From assembly GCF_007096355.1 (NCBI RefSeq), contig NZ_VKDF01000002.1:186001-250000 (forward strand): a stretch of DNA of 64,000 bases. Reading direction: 5' to 3'. This document shows, one piece after another, positions 43,524-51,876 of the stretch (the first letter of the stretch is position 1; each line of letters opens with the position of its first letter). Below the pieces are notes generated by a model, which saw only the letters and a list, made by a program, of their open reading frames with translations, did no database searches and had not been told where the DNA came from. Position numbers and translations under genes: made by a program. This DNA comes from Paracoccus sp. M683 (lineage in GTDB: Bacteria > Pseudomonadota > Alphaproteobacteria > Rhodobacterales > Rhodobacteraceae).

Positions 43524-44780
43524 CTATTTTCCGATACAGAAGGACGAGAAGATTACATCCAGATAGTTTTCGGCGCCAACGCGCCCGATAAGCCGCTCTA
43601 GCGACAATGCCGCCTGTCGCACGGATTCGGCAAGCAGTTCCGGCCGGTCATCTGCAAATGACAGTGCCAGTAATGCTTCGCTCAGTGCGTCAGCCTGTCG
43701 CCGATGACTGACAACACTTGCCCCCGCCACACGCTCGGACAGGATCTCATACATCCGTGCCAGCATGCGGTCGATGCCCAGCCCCGACTGGGCCGAGATG
43801 TTACCCTCGCCAGGAACATCATCAGCCTTTGATCGCAGAACCAGATCGCCGTCCTGATACAGCCTCAGGTCATGCTCTCCGCTATCAGAAAGAAACACTC
43901 GCAGATCGGCTGCCTCAGCACGCTGCCGTGCACGCTCTACCCCGATGGTTTCGATTTCGTCATCTGTGGCGCGCAGGCCGGCGGTATCCAGCACAGTGAC
44001 CGCTAGCCCGCGCAAATCCATTCGCAATTCGATCACATCACGGGTTGTTCCAGGAACCGCGGAAACGATAGCAACATCCCTGCGGGCAAGCTTGTTGATG
44101 AGACTCGATTTTCCTGCGTTCGGCGGTCCTACAATTGCAATCTCGAACCCCTCTCGCAGCCGCTCGCTTGCCGGATAGCCATTCAACTCTTTCTCGATCT
44201 CGGTCCGCAAGCCGGCGATCAAGGAATACACCTCATCGGGCACTTCATCGGGCACATCTTCGTCGGCAAAATCTATACTTGCCTCAATCAGTGCACCCGC
44301 ACGGATCAGCATCTGGCGCCAACGGTCCGACATACGCCCGATCTCGCCATCCGCGGCCCGCATTGCCTGCCGCCGCTGCAATTCCGTTTCAGCCGACAAA
44401 AGATCAGATAGCGCCTCGATCTCGGACAGATCCATGCGGCCATTCAAAAAGGCGCGCCGTGTAAATTCACCAGCTTCGGCCTCTCGCAGGCCGGACGCCC
44501 GCATAAAGGCCACGACCCGACGGATAACCACCGGCGCACCGTGCAGATGCAACTCGGCCGACAGTTCGCCCGTAAAGCTTCGCCCATCCTCGAACCACAG
44601 CACCAGCGCCTTATCCAGAAGCTCGCCACCATCCCGCAAGGCTCGGTATTCCGCCCTGCGTGGCACAGGCAAAGGACCCGCCAATGCCTCGGCGACCGCA
44701 CGCGCATCAGGTCCGCTGATCCTTAAAATGGAAACGCCACCCCGGCCGGGCGGCGTTGCTTCTGCATAGATTGTGTCCAT
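43524..44780 (-). CDS. mnmE: tRNA modification GTPase MnmE (TrmE)
   Basis: A 418-residue GTPase partner of MnmG. The N-terminal folate-binding domain begins DTIYAEATPPGRGGVSILRISG. The G domain has GPPNAGKSSLINKLA near residue 217 (G1) and DTAGLRATDDEIE near 263 (G3). The C-terminal CIGK is the conserved Cys motif needed for modification. The length is slightly under the 450 of E. coli, within the alphaproteobacterial range. Confidence 0.95.
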   Translation of the reverse strand: MDTIYAEATPPGRGGVSILRISGPDARAVAEALAGPLPVPRRAEYRALRDGGELLDKALVLWFEDGRSFTGELSAELHLHGAPVVIRRVVAFMRASGLREAEAGEFTRRAFLNGRMDLSEIEALSDLLSAETELQRRQAMRAADGEIGRMSDRWRQMLIRAGALIEASIDFADEDVPDEVPDEVYSLIAGLRTEIEKELNGYPASERLREGFEIAIVGPPNAGKSSLINKLARRDVAIVSAVPGTTRDVIELRMDLRGLAVTVLDTAGLRATDDEIETIGVERARQRAEAADLRVFLSDSGEHDLRLYQDGDLVLRSKADDVPGEGNISAQSGLGIDRMLARMYEILSERVAGASVVSHRRQADALSEALLALSFADDRPELLAESVRQAALSLERLIGRVGAENYLDVIFSSFCIGK

Positions 44781-44802
44781 GAGGTTTTACCCTGAACCCC
44801 CG

Positions 44803-46074
44803 TCAAGCGTTCATGGAATCGAAGAACTCTCCGTTGGTCTTCGTTTGCTTCAACTTCGAGATCAGGAACTCGATGGCGTCGGTCGTGCCCATCGGATTCA
44901 GGATCCGTCGCAGCAGATAAGTTTTCTGCAAGTCTTTGGAATCAACCAACAATTCTTCTTTTCTGGTGCCCGATTTCAGAATATCCATCGCCGGGAAGAC
45001 GCGCTTGTCTGCGACCTTGCGATCCAGAACGATCTCGCTGTTACCGGTGCCTTTGAACTCTTCAAAGATCACCTCATCCATCCGCGACCCGGTATCAATC
45101 AGCGCCGTGGCAATGATGGTCAGCGATCCACCTTCTTCGATATTCCGTGCCGCACCAAAGAACCGCTTGGGCCGCTGCAACGCATTGGCATCCACACCAC
45201 CGGTCAGCACCTTGCCCGACGACGGCACCGTCGTGTTGAAAGCCCGCCCAAGGCGCGTGATCGAATCCAGCAGGATCACCACATCACGCTTGTGTTCAAC
45301 CAGACGCTTGGCCTTCTCAATGACCATTTCACTGACCGCAACGTGCCGGCTCGCCGGTTCGTCGAAGGTCGAGGAAATCACCTCACCCTTCACGCTGCGC
45401 TGCATGTCCGTCACCTCTTCCGGCCGCTCGTCGATCAGCAACACGATCAGATAGCATTCCGGGTGATTCTTTTCGATCGAATGCGCGATATTCTGCAACA
45501 GCACGGTCTTGCCCGTCCGCGGAGGCGCAACGATCAGCGACCGCTGCCCTTTCCCGATTGGTGCCACCAGATCAATGATCCGCGCGCTGCGATCCTTGAT
45601 GGTGGGGTCCTCGATCTCCATCTTCAGCCGCTCATTGGGATAAAGCGGCGTCAGGTTGTCAAAGGCAACCTTGTGGCGGGCCTTTTCGGGATCCTCGAAA
45701 TTGATCCGCTCAACCTTGGTCAGCGCAAAATAACGCTCATTTTCACCAGGTGCGCGGATCACGCCTTCCACCGTATCACCGGTGCGCAGCGAATGCTGTC
45801 GGATCATGTCCGGGCTGACATAGATATCATCCGGCCCCGGCAGATAGTTCGCCTCGGTCGAGCGCAGGAAGCCAAAGCCGTCCTGCACGACCTCCAGCAC
45901 ACCATCGCCACCGATGTCCCAACCATCCTCGGCATGCTCTTTCAGCAGCGAGAACATCATCTCGCCCTTGCGCATGGTCGAGGCGTTCTCGATCTCCCAT
46001 TCCTCTGCCATAGCCAGCAGATCAGCCGGGCTTTTGGCTTTCAGGTCGGACAGGTTCAACCGTTCTTCATTCAT
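44803..46074 (-). CDS. rho: Transcription termination factor Rho
   Basis: A 423-residue hexameric RNA helicase. The N-terminal helix bundle is followed by the RNA-binding cold-shock-like domain with [18 protein letters not shown] near residue 65. Walker A is [11 protein letters not shown] near 180, and the catalytic region holds [16 protein letters not shown] near 210. It overlaps no neighbour; a 22-base gap leads to mnmE, so co-transcription is possible. Confidence 0.96.
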   Translation of the reverse strand: MNEERLNLSDLKAKSPADLLAMAEEWEIENASTMRKGEMMFSLLKEHAEDGWDIGGDGVLEVVQDGFGFLRSTEANYLPGPDDIYVSPDMIRQHSLRTGDTVEGVIRAPGENERYFALTKVERINFEDPEKARHKVAFDNLTPLYPNERLKMEIEDPTIKDRSARIIDLVAPIGKGQRSLIVAPPRTGKTVLLQNIAHSIEKNHPECYLIVLLIDERPEEVTDMQRSVKGEVISSTFDEPASRHVAVSEMVIEKAKRLVEHKRDVVILLDSITRLGRAFNTTVPSSGKVLTGGVDANALQRPKRFFGAARNIEEGGSLTIIATALIDTGSRMDEVIFEEFKGTGNSEIVLDRKVADKRVFPAMDILKSGTRKEELLVDSKDLQKTYLLRRILNPMGTTDAIEFLISKLKQTKTNGEFFDSMNA

Positions 46075-46197
46075 CTTCTAAACCAACGAAATTGCCCACC
46101 ACATCACTGGGGGCGCTATGTCAATGTCTGGAAATCCCCGTACCGGACGGCCGGGCTTGTGCTGCACCTAAGCAATACAGCCAAAAAAGTCAACCGA

Positions 46198-46644
46198 TCA
46201 GAACCGGACGATCACCGACAGGACGATAACCACCATCAAAAGCGTCGGCACCTCATTCATCATCCGATAGCGCCGCCCGCCAAGTGATTGCCCACGCTGC
46301 AACAATTTCCGTTGCCGACCCAGCCAATGATGAAACCAGGTCATCGCGATCACCGCCGCAGCCTTGGTCCATGGCCAGACCGAGGACCAGTCAACGATCC
46401 CAGGGGTGAACACCAGGCACAAACCGGCAATCCATGCGACGATCATTGCTGGATTCATGATCAGCCGCAGCAGCTTTCGCTCCATCATCACAAGGCTGGC
46501 GGCAGGCTCGTCGCCATTCATCCCCCGTTCGGCGTGATAGACGAACAACCTCGGCAGATAGAACAACCCCGCCATCCAGGAAATCACTGCCATCACATGC
46601 AGGGATTTGATCCAAGGATACATCAAGCTCAGCAGATCAGTCAT
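46198..46644 (-). CDS. hemJ: Protoporphyrinogen IX oxidase HemJ
   Basis: A 148-residue membrane protein with four membrane segments, the HemJ family that converts protoporphyrinogen IX to protoporphyrin IX in many alphaproteobacteria. YPWIKSLHVMAVISWMAGLFYLPRLFVYH (residues 9-37, read in part) contains the conserved His near 16. RRYRMMNEVPTLLMVVIVL ends the protein. It is the first gene left of the predicted replication origin. Confidence 0.92.
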   Translation of the reverse strand: MTDLLSLMYPWIKSLHVMAVISWMAGLFYLPRLFVYHAERGMNGDEPAASLVMMERKLLRLIMNPAMIVAWIAGLCLVFTPGIVDWSSVWPWTKAAAVIAMTWFHHWLGRQRKLLQRGQSLGGRRYRMMNEVPTLLMVVIVLSVIVRF

Positions 46645-46669
46645 GTCGCAACCTCTCGTCTGCCTCTCT

Positions 46670-47030
46670 CTAAAATAAATAAAAGAAGAAAAGAATGATG
46701 TTGTTGTAGGCCCAGTGGATAGTCTGGACAGGCAAGTTAGCCAGCACTTTATCCACAGATCGCGAAGCTTCGGATATTTGCTGAACCGCCGTGTTGATTT
46801 TCAGGTTAATCTTATAAAATCAATATGATACAACATGATAAATCTGTGGATAATTTGGCGAAACCGTGCTTTCCCACAGTTCTGGCCAGGTTCGGCCGAT
46901 GGTTATCACCATGTGGATGACTTGCGCGCGTTCATCCTTTGTCCTGGCTGTTTATCCACAGCGTTAGCGGCGGTGTGAAAGGTCCAATGGCGTCATCCCG
47001 GCTTATCCGCGATTTCATCCACAGGTGAGT
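46670..47030. other. Predicted chromosomal replication origin (oriC)
   Basis: The 490 bases between hemJ and aroE hold no gene. Perfect DnaA boxes (TTATCCACA or complement) lie at 46749-46757, 46845-46853 and 46952-46960. Single-mismatch boxes (TCATCCACA form) lie at 46912-46920 and 47015-47023, with weaker ones near 46903 and 47003. An AT-rich tract at 46795-46860 is a candidate unwinding element, and a second A-rich stretch is at 46671-46695. Genes on both sides point away from the site. parAB and two parS sites are within 8 kb. dnaA itself is not in the window. Confidence 0.88.
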
Positions 47031-47134
47031 CAGGCCTGCCACAGCCCGCGCCGCATTCCGAGGATTCCCCCTTTCGTCACAGGCAGATGACGCCTACGCT
47101 GCATTTGTTCCAGGTGCCGATGGCTTGACCGCGT

Positions 47135-47989
47135 ATGACCGAGATTTCTTCTGCGACCCCGATCGCCAATATCCCTTTGTCCGGAGTCATTGGCATGCCG
47201 ATCGCCCATTCCAGATCACCACAACTGCACGGGCACTGGCTGCGGCGCTATGGGATTCGGGGCCACTATATTCCTATGCCGGTGATGCCCGAACATCTGG
47301 CCGAGGTGTTGCGGATCCTGCCTTATGCCGGTTTTGTCGGGCTGAATGTCACAATACCCCACAAAGAGGCCGTGCTGACGCTTGCCGATGTCGTCACCGA
47401 CCGCGCCGCACTGATTGGTGCGGCGAATACGCTGATTTTCCGACCGGACGGCAAGATTCACGCGGATAACACCGATGGCTACGGTTTCATCGCCAATCTG
47501 CGGCAAAGCGTGCCAGACTGGCAGGCCGATGCCGGGCCGGCGGCAGTCATCGGGGCGGGCGGTGCTGCGCGCGCCGTCGTTGCATCGCTTCTCGACAGTG
47601 GCGTGCAGGAATTGCGGATCTCGAACCGGACGCGGATCAGGGCGGAACAGATAAAGGCGGAATTTGGCGCCCGCGTCGTCGTCTATGACTGGGCGCAGGC
47701 TGGCAATATGCTGGACGGTGCGGCAACCGCCGTGAACTCCACCTCGTTGGGGATGGATGGCAAGCAACCGTTCCGCATCCCGCTTGATGCGCTGTCCCCC
47801 GATGCCGTCGCGACCGACCTTGTCTATACGCCGCTGATCACCCCTTTCCTGGCCGAGGCCCAGCAGCGCGGCTGCCGCATCGCGGACGGGCTGGGGATGT
47901 TGCTGCATCAGGCCGCGCCGGGCTTCGAACGCTGGTTTGGCCACCGCCCCGAGGTCGATGCCGAAACCCGCGCCGCCGTCCTGGGATGA
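47135..47989 (+). CDS. aroE: Shikimate dehydrogenase
   Basis: A 284-residue NADPH-dependent enzyme of the shikimate pathway. GVIGMPIAHSRSPQLHG near residue 17-33 binds shikimate, NVTIPHKEAV near 71 holds the catalytic Lys, NTDGYGF near 110 the Asp, and GAGGAARAVV near 137 the nucleotide loop. First gene right of oriC. Its stop overlaps coaE (ATGA). Maf, often placed upstream in related genomes, is not present. Confidence 0.95.
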   Translation: MTEISSATPIANIPLSGVIGMPIAHSRSPQLHGHWLRRYGIRGHYIPMPVMPEHLAEVLRILPYAGFVGLNVTIPHKEAVLTLADVVTDRAALIGAANTLIFRPDGKIHADNTDGYGFIANLRQSVPDWQADAGPAAVIGAGGAARAVVASLLDSGVQELRISNRTRIRAEQIKAEFGARVVVYDWAQAGNMLDGAATAVNSTSLGMDGKQPFRIPLDALSPDAVATDLVYTPLITPFLAEAQQRGCRIADGLGMLLHQAAPGFERWFGHRPEVDAETRAAVLG

Positions 47990-48573
47990 GCTATCGCCTG
48001 GGCCTGACTGGCAGCATCGGGATGGGTAAATCGACCACCGCCCAGATGTTTCGCGATCTCGGCCACCCGGTCTGGGATGCCGACGCCGCTGTCCACCGTC
48101 TCTATTCTCAGGGCGGCGAGGCGGTGGCGCCCATCGGCCAGGCCTTTCCGGGCGCCATTCGTGACGGCCAGGTCGACCGGGCCGCACTAAAGCAGTTGCT
48201 GGCCGCCGATCCGTCCGGTTTTCCGCGGCTGGAACAGATCGTCCATCCGCTGCTGGTGAATGACCGCGCGCGTTTTGCCGCCGGCAACCGTGACGCGCAG
48301 ATCATCGTGTTCGACATCCCGCTGCTGTTCGAAACCGGGGGCAATGCTGCCATGGATGGCGTGGCGGTGGTCTCTGCCAGCGCCGAAACGCAACGCCTGC
48401 GGGTGCTGGCACGACCGGGCATGACGCCTGATGCATTCGCGATGATCCTTGACCGCCAGCTGCCCGATGCCGAAAAAAGGGCACGGGCTGATTGGGTCAT
48501 CCCCACTGAAACCCTCGCCGCCGCCCGACAGGCTGTCGAACAGATCTGCAAGGACATCCAAGATCATGCGTGA
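47986..48573 (+). CDS. coaE: Dephospho-CoA kinase
   Basis: A 195-residue P-loop kinase for the last step of coenzyme A synthesis. LTGSIGMGKSTTAQMFRDLG near residue 6-25 is the P-loop, VWDADAAVHRLY near 29 holds the substrate Asp, and FDIPLLFETGG near 106 the CoA-binding segment. It overlaps aroE by 4 bases and dnaQ by 8. Confidence 0.95.
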   Translation: MSYRLGLTGSIGMGKSTTAQMFRDLGHPVWDADAAVHRLYSQGGEAVAPIGQAFPGAIRDGQVDRAALKQLLAADPSGFPRLEQIVHPLLVNDRARFAAGNRDAQIIVFDIPLLFETGGNAAMDGVAVVSASAETQRLRVLARPGMTPDAFAMILDRQLPDAEKRARADWVIPTETLAAARQAVEQICKDIQDHA

Positions 48574-49267
48574 AATCGTCCTGGATACGGAAACCACCGG
48601 ATTCGACGCCGAAAAGGATGACCGCATCGTCGAAATCGGCGCGATCGAGCTGCTGAACCATCTGCCCACCGGGCGCACCTTCCACGAATATATCGACCCC
48701 GAACGGTCAATGCCGAAAGAGGCATTCGATGTGCATGGCCTTGGCGACGATTTCCTGCGCGGCAAACCTAAATTCGCCCAGATTGCCGAAAAATTCATCG
48801 ACTTCATCGGCCAGGATTCCCGCCTGGTTATCCACAATGCCAGCTTCGACATGAAATTTCTCAACGCCGAGCTGCGCCGCGCGGGCCACACGGCACTGCC
48901 CTTCTCGCGGGCTCTGGACACCGTTGGCCTTGCGCGCGAGAAATTCCCTGGCTCGCCCGCCTCGCTGGATGCACTGTGCAGGCGCTTCGGCATCGACAAT
49001 TCGAACCGCACCCTGCATGGCGCGCTTCTGGACAGCGAATTGCTGGCCGAGGTCTATCTGGAGCTGATCGGCGGCCGGCAGCCCGATCTGGTTCTGGACC
49101 GTCCGGCGCAGGCCCCCGAGCCTGGCCAGATCAGCGATGGCAGGATGGATGCCCGGCAGCCGCGCCCGGTCCCGCTGCCCTCGCGGCTGACCCAGGCGGA
49201 AACCGCCGCCCATGCCGAATTTGTCGCGCGCCTGGGTGATGCCGCCATCTGGACCCGCTTCCAATGA
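48566..49267 (+). CDS. dnaQ: DNA polymerase III subunit epsilon (proofreading exonuclease)
   Basis: A 233-residue DEDDh exonuclease. IVLDTETTGFD near residue 4-14 (Exo I), VIHNASFDMKFL near 89 (Exo II) and HGALLDSELLAEVYL near 150 (Exo III) are complete. The C-terminal extension to LTQAETAAHAEFV would bind the alpha subunit. The ATG at 48566 was chosen because it begins the exonuclease domain; earlier in-frame codons are within coaE. Confidence 0.94.
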   Translation: MREIVLDTETTGFDAEKDDRIVEIGAIELLNHLPTGRTFHEYIDPERSMPKEAFDVHGLGDDFLRGKPKFAQIAEKFIDFIGQDSRLVIHNASFDMKFLNAELRRAGHTALPFSRALDTVGLAREKFPGSPASLDALCRRFGIDNSNRTLHGALLDSELLAEVYLELIGGRQPDLVLDRPAQAPEPGQISDGRMDARQPRPVPLPSRLTQAETAAHAEFVARLGDAAIWTRFQ

Positions 49268-49304
49268 GATCGCGGCCCCGACATCGCCCCACCCGCCAGG
49301 GCCC

Positions 49305-50183
49305 ATGCTAGCCCGGCTGCGCGACATCGGTGCCTTTCTTTCTGCGGTGTTGCACCGCATGGACAAGATCCATATGGGCCTGATCGCCGCTGGCGTGGCT
49401 TTCTATGCCATGTTCGCGGTCTTTCCGGGCCTCGCCGCCATCATTGCCCTTTGGAGCCTGTGGTTCGACCCGAGCGTGATCAACGAATACCTGCGCGTTG
49501 CCCATGAATTTCTTCCTGACGGCGCCGAGACCATCCTGGACGCGCAGATCGAATCCCTGCTGTCAGGGGGGCGCACGACGATCGGATGGGCCTCGGTCCT
49601 GTCTTTCCTCGTCGCCACCATTGCCGCCCGCGCCGGCGTCGACGCTCTGGTGCGGGGTCTGAATGCGGCCTATGGCGTGCGATCACATTCCACCATCTTC
49701 GGATTTTTCCTGGCCTATGGACTGACCCTGGCCATCGTCGGCGTGGTGCTGATGGGGCTTGCGATGATCGTCATCCTGCCAATCCTGATCAGCTTCATGC
49801 CGGCCAGCCCGCTGCGGTCCTGGCGGGTGTCGGGGCTGCCATGGGCGGCGATGTTTGCGATCGTGATCGTCGGGATCGGGATCCTCTATCGCTTTGGCCC
49901 GAACGTAAAATCGCCGCGCACGCCGATATTCACCTGGGGGGCGCTGGTCGCGGCCCTGGCCTGGGCCGGCGCATCCATCGCCTTCTCGACCTATCTGGGC
50001 AGCTTCAACAGCTATAACCGCATCTATGGATCAATCGGTGCTGTGGTGGCGCTGCTGATGTGGTTCTACCTTGCGGGCTTTTCCGTCCTGCTGGGCGCGT
50101 TGATCAATGTCGAACTGGCCCGCCGCCGCCGTATTGCCGCCGCGCGAGAGGTCCGCCAATCCCTGCGGCCTCCCTCGCTTTGA
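49305..50183 (+). CDS. YihY/BrkB family inner-membrane protein
   Basis: A 292-residue protein with about six membrane segments. IHMGLIAAGVAFYAMFAVFPGLAAI near residue 23-47 and the C-terminal FNSYNRIYGSIGAVVALLMWFYLAGFSVLLGALINVE (read in part) are the family hallmarks. The family was once annotated as RNase BN. It has no agreed molecular function. An earlier in-frame ATG overlaps dnaQ and adds a non-hydrophobic leader, so 49305 was chosen. Confidence 0.85.
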   Translation: MLARLRDIGAFLSAVLHRMDKIHMGLIAAGVAFYAMFAVFPGLAAIIALWSLWFDPSVINEYLRVAHEFLPDGAETILDAQIESLLSGGRTTIGWASVLSFLVATIAARAGVDALVRGLNAAYGVRSHSTIFGFFLAYGLTLAIVGVVLMGLAMIVILPILISFMPASPLRSWRVSGLPWAAMFAIVIVGIGILYRFGPNVKSPRTPIFTWGALVAALAWAGASIAFSTYLGSFNSYNRIYGSIGAVVALLMWFYLAGFSVLLGALINVELARRRRIAAAREVRQSLRPPSL

Positions 50184-50212
50184 TCCAAATATCCCCGCCG
50201 GAGGCAGCCGAC

Positions 50213-51016
50213 CTAGACGTCCAGCCCCTCGGTCGAGGCAAAGAACATCCCCTGCGACACGGCCGAGCGTACCTGTTCCTCGGAATAGGGCTTTGAAATC
50301 AGGAATGCCGGCTCTGGCCGGTCACCGGTCAGCAGGCGTTCGGGGAAGGCGGTGATGAAGATCACCGGCAGATCGCCCAGCTCGCCCAGCAGCTCGTTCA
50401 CCGCGTCGATCCCCGAGGATCCGTCGGCCAGCTGAATATCGGCCAGGATCATGTCGGGACGCACATCCCGACCCAGTTCGACGGCCGCCGTATGGGTGCG
50501 GGCCACGCCGGTCACCTCGTGGCCCATGGCCTGCACGATCCCCTTCAGATCCATCGCGATGATGGTCTCGTCCTCGATCACCATGACCCGGCCGCGCAAG
50601 GTCTGGCTCATCTCGTTCAGGGCGATCTGGACCAGCTCTTCGGCCTCTTCCCGCGAAACCTGCATGATCTCAGCAATCTGATCATAGCGGAATTCCTCGA
50701 TCGTGCGCAGCAGCAGCGCCTCGCGCGAATTCGGGGTCAGCGATTTCAGATACGCCTGCGCCCGCGCCTCGCGCGCCGAGCCTTCGCCCTGCTCGACCGG
50801 CTGACCCGAGCTTTGCCAGATGGCGTGAAAGGTCTTGAACAGCCCCACGCGGATGTCGCTGGCGCCTTCCGCGGTCGAGCGGTCCGACAGAATTGCCTCA
50901 AGCGTTGCCGCTGCGTAATTGTCGCCGGCGGATTGGGTGCCTGTCAGCGCGCGGGCATAGCGCCGCAGAAAGGGCAATTCCCGTCCGATGGATTGCGCAA
51001 GGTCGGCAGAAGACAT
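50213..51016 (-). CDS. phyR: Anti-anti-sigma response regulator PhyR
   Basis: A 267-residue protein with an N-terminal sigma-factor-like domain (residues 1-130: IGRELPFLRRYARALTG, LLRTIEEFRYDQIAEIMQVS) joined to a receiver domain (RVMVIEDETIIAMDLKG near 145, phospho-acceptor Asp in ILADIQLADGSSG near 195, KPYSEEQV near 250). When phosphorylated the sigma-like half binds NepR and frees EcfG. ATG at 51016 follows GAGGAAC. It is divergent from nepR-ecfG, the standard arrangement of the alphaproteobacterial general stress response. Confidence 0.95.
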   Translation of the reverse strand: MSSADLAQSIGRELPFLRRYARALTGTQSAGDNYAAATLEAILSDRSTAEGASDIRVGLFKTFHAIWQSSGQPVEQGEGSAREARAQAYLKSLTPNSREALLLRTIEEFRYDQIAEIMQVSREEAEELVQIALNEMSQTLRGRVMVIEDETIIAMDLKGIVQAMGHEVTGVARTHTAAVELGRDVRPDMILADIQLADGSSGIDAVNELLGELGDLPVIFITAFPERLLTGDRPEPAFLISKPYSEEQVRSAVSQGMFFASTEGLDV

Positions 51017-51049
51017 AGTCCTGTTCCTCAAAAAAAGACCCGAAGATCG

Positions 51050-51076
51050 GGAACTCAGCCAAACCCCTACATGTTG
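51050..51076 (+). promoter_or_regulatory. Candidate EcfG-dependent promoter for nepR-ecfG
   Basis: GGAAC at 51050-51054 is the known -35 element of EcfG sigma factors. Seventeen bases later comes TGTT, close to the CGTT -10 element. The site lies about 40 bases before nepR, so EcfG would control its own operon. Confidence 0.6.
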
Positions 51077-51114
51077 AACAGGGTGCGCACAAGCTTGTTG
51101 GATTTAACAAAAGT

Positions 51115-51264
51115 ATGACCGAAAAGCGGGAAAATCGCCGCCGGGCCGAGATCGAAAAGCAGATCGACGAGAATCTTCGACGCGTCTACGAACAGGACGC
51201 AACGGACGAGATTCCTGATCGCTTCGTGGCCCTTTTGCAGCAGCTGCGGGATCAGGACAAATAG
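51115..51264 (+). CDS. nepR: Anti-sigma factor NepR
   Basis: A 49-residue protein from ATG at 51115 to TAG at 51262-51264. It has the NepR core: IDENLRRVYEQDATDEIPDR (residues 17-36) then FVALLQQLRDQ. It holds EcfG inactive until displaced by phosphorylated PhyR. The ecfG ATG follows with no gap. The ribosome site is weak, which is common for NepR. Confidence 0.92.
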   Translation: MTEKRENRRRAEIEKQIDENLRRVYEQDATDEIPDRFVALLQQLRDQDK

Positions 51265-51867
51265 ATGGCCACAGCAAAGGGCCGGGCGTCGGCGGCGAAA
51301 AATGCCGACGGGAAAATGACTGATCCGCGGGATGAACTGGTTGATCACTTGCCCGCATTGAGGGCTTTCGCGCTGTCCCTGACGCGCGAGGGATCGTCGG
51401 CTGACGACCTGGTGCAGGACACCATCGTCAAGGCATGGACCAATATGGACAAGTTCCAGGCCGGCACCAACCTGCGCGCCTGGCTGTTCACCATCCTGCG
51501 CAACACCTTCTATTCGGCACGGCGCAAGACCAAGCGCGAGGTCAGCGACAGCGACGGTCTGCACGCGGCCCGCCAGGCGACGCGGCCCGAACATGACGGG
51601 CGGCTTGCGCTGCACGATTTCCGCGTGGCGTTCGAACAGCTTCCAGACGAACAGCGCGAAGCGCTGATCCTTGTCGGTGCCTCGGGCTTTTCCTATGAAG
51701 AGGCTGCGGGCATGACCGGCGTTGCAGTGGGCACGGTCAAGTCGCGCGCCAATCGCGGTCGCCGCAAGCTGGCCGAGCTGTTGCATCTTGCCGATGGGGA
51801 AGAACTGGAAATGACGGATCAGGCGACATTGGCCGTCATGGCCGCCAATCACCCGGTTTCGCGCTAG
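51265..51867 (+). CDS. ecfG: General stress sigma factor EcfG (sigma-70 family, ECF15)
   Basis: A 200-residue ECF sigma factor. Region 2 reads LVDHLPALRAFALSLTREGSSADDLVQDTIVKAW (residues 25-58, read in part) and NLRAWLFTILRNTFYSARRK near 68-87. Region 4 reads FEQLPDEQREALILVGASGFSYEEAAG near 123-149. It directs transcription of stress genes. A start at ATG 51265 gives a poorly conserved N-terminal 17 residues; an ATG at codon 18 (MTDPRDELV) is an alternative. Confidence 0.93.
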   Translation: MATAKGRASAAKNADGKMTDPRDELVDHLPALRAFALSLTREGSSADDLVQDTIVKAWTNMDKFQAGTNLRAWLFTILRNTFYSARRKTKREVSDSDGLHAARQATRPEHDGRLALHDFRVAFEQLPDEQREALILVGASGFSYEEAAGMTGVAVGTVKSRANRGRRKLAELLHLADGEELEMTDQATLAVMAANHPVSR

Positions 51868-51876
51868 GGGTGCGCG

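Noticed and set aside
44773..46287. A plus-strand open frame of about 500 codons covering rho
   Set aside because: Antisense to rho, whose helicase motifs are complete; no domain in the translation.
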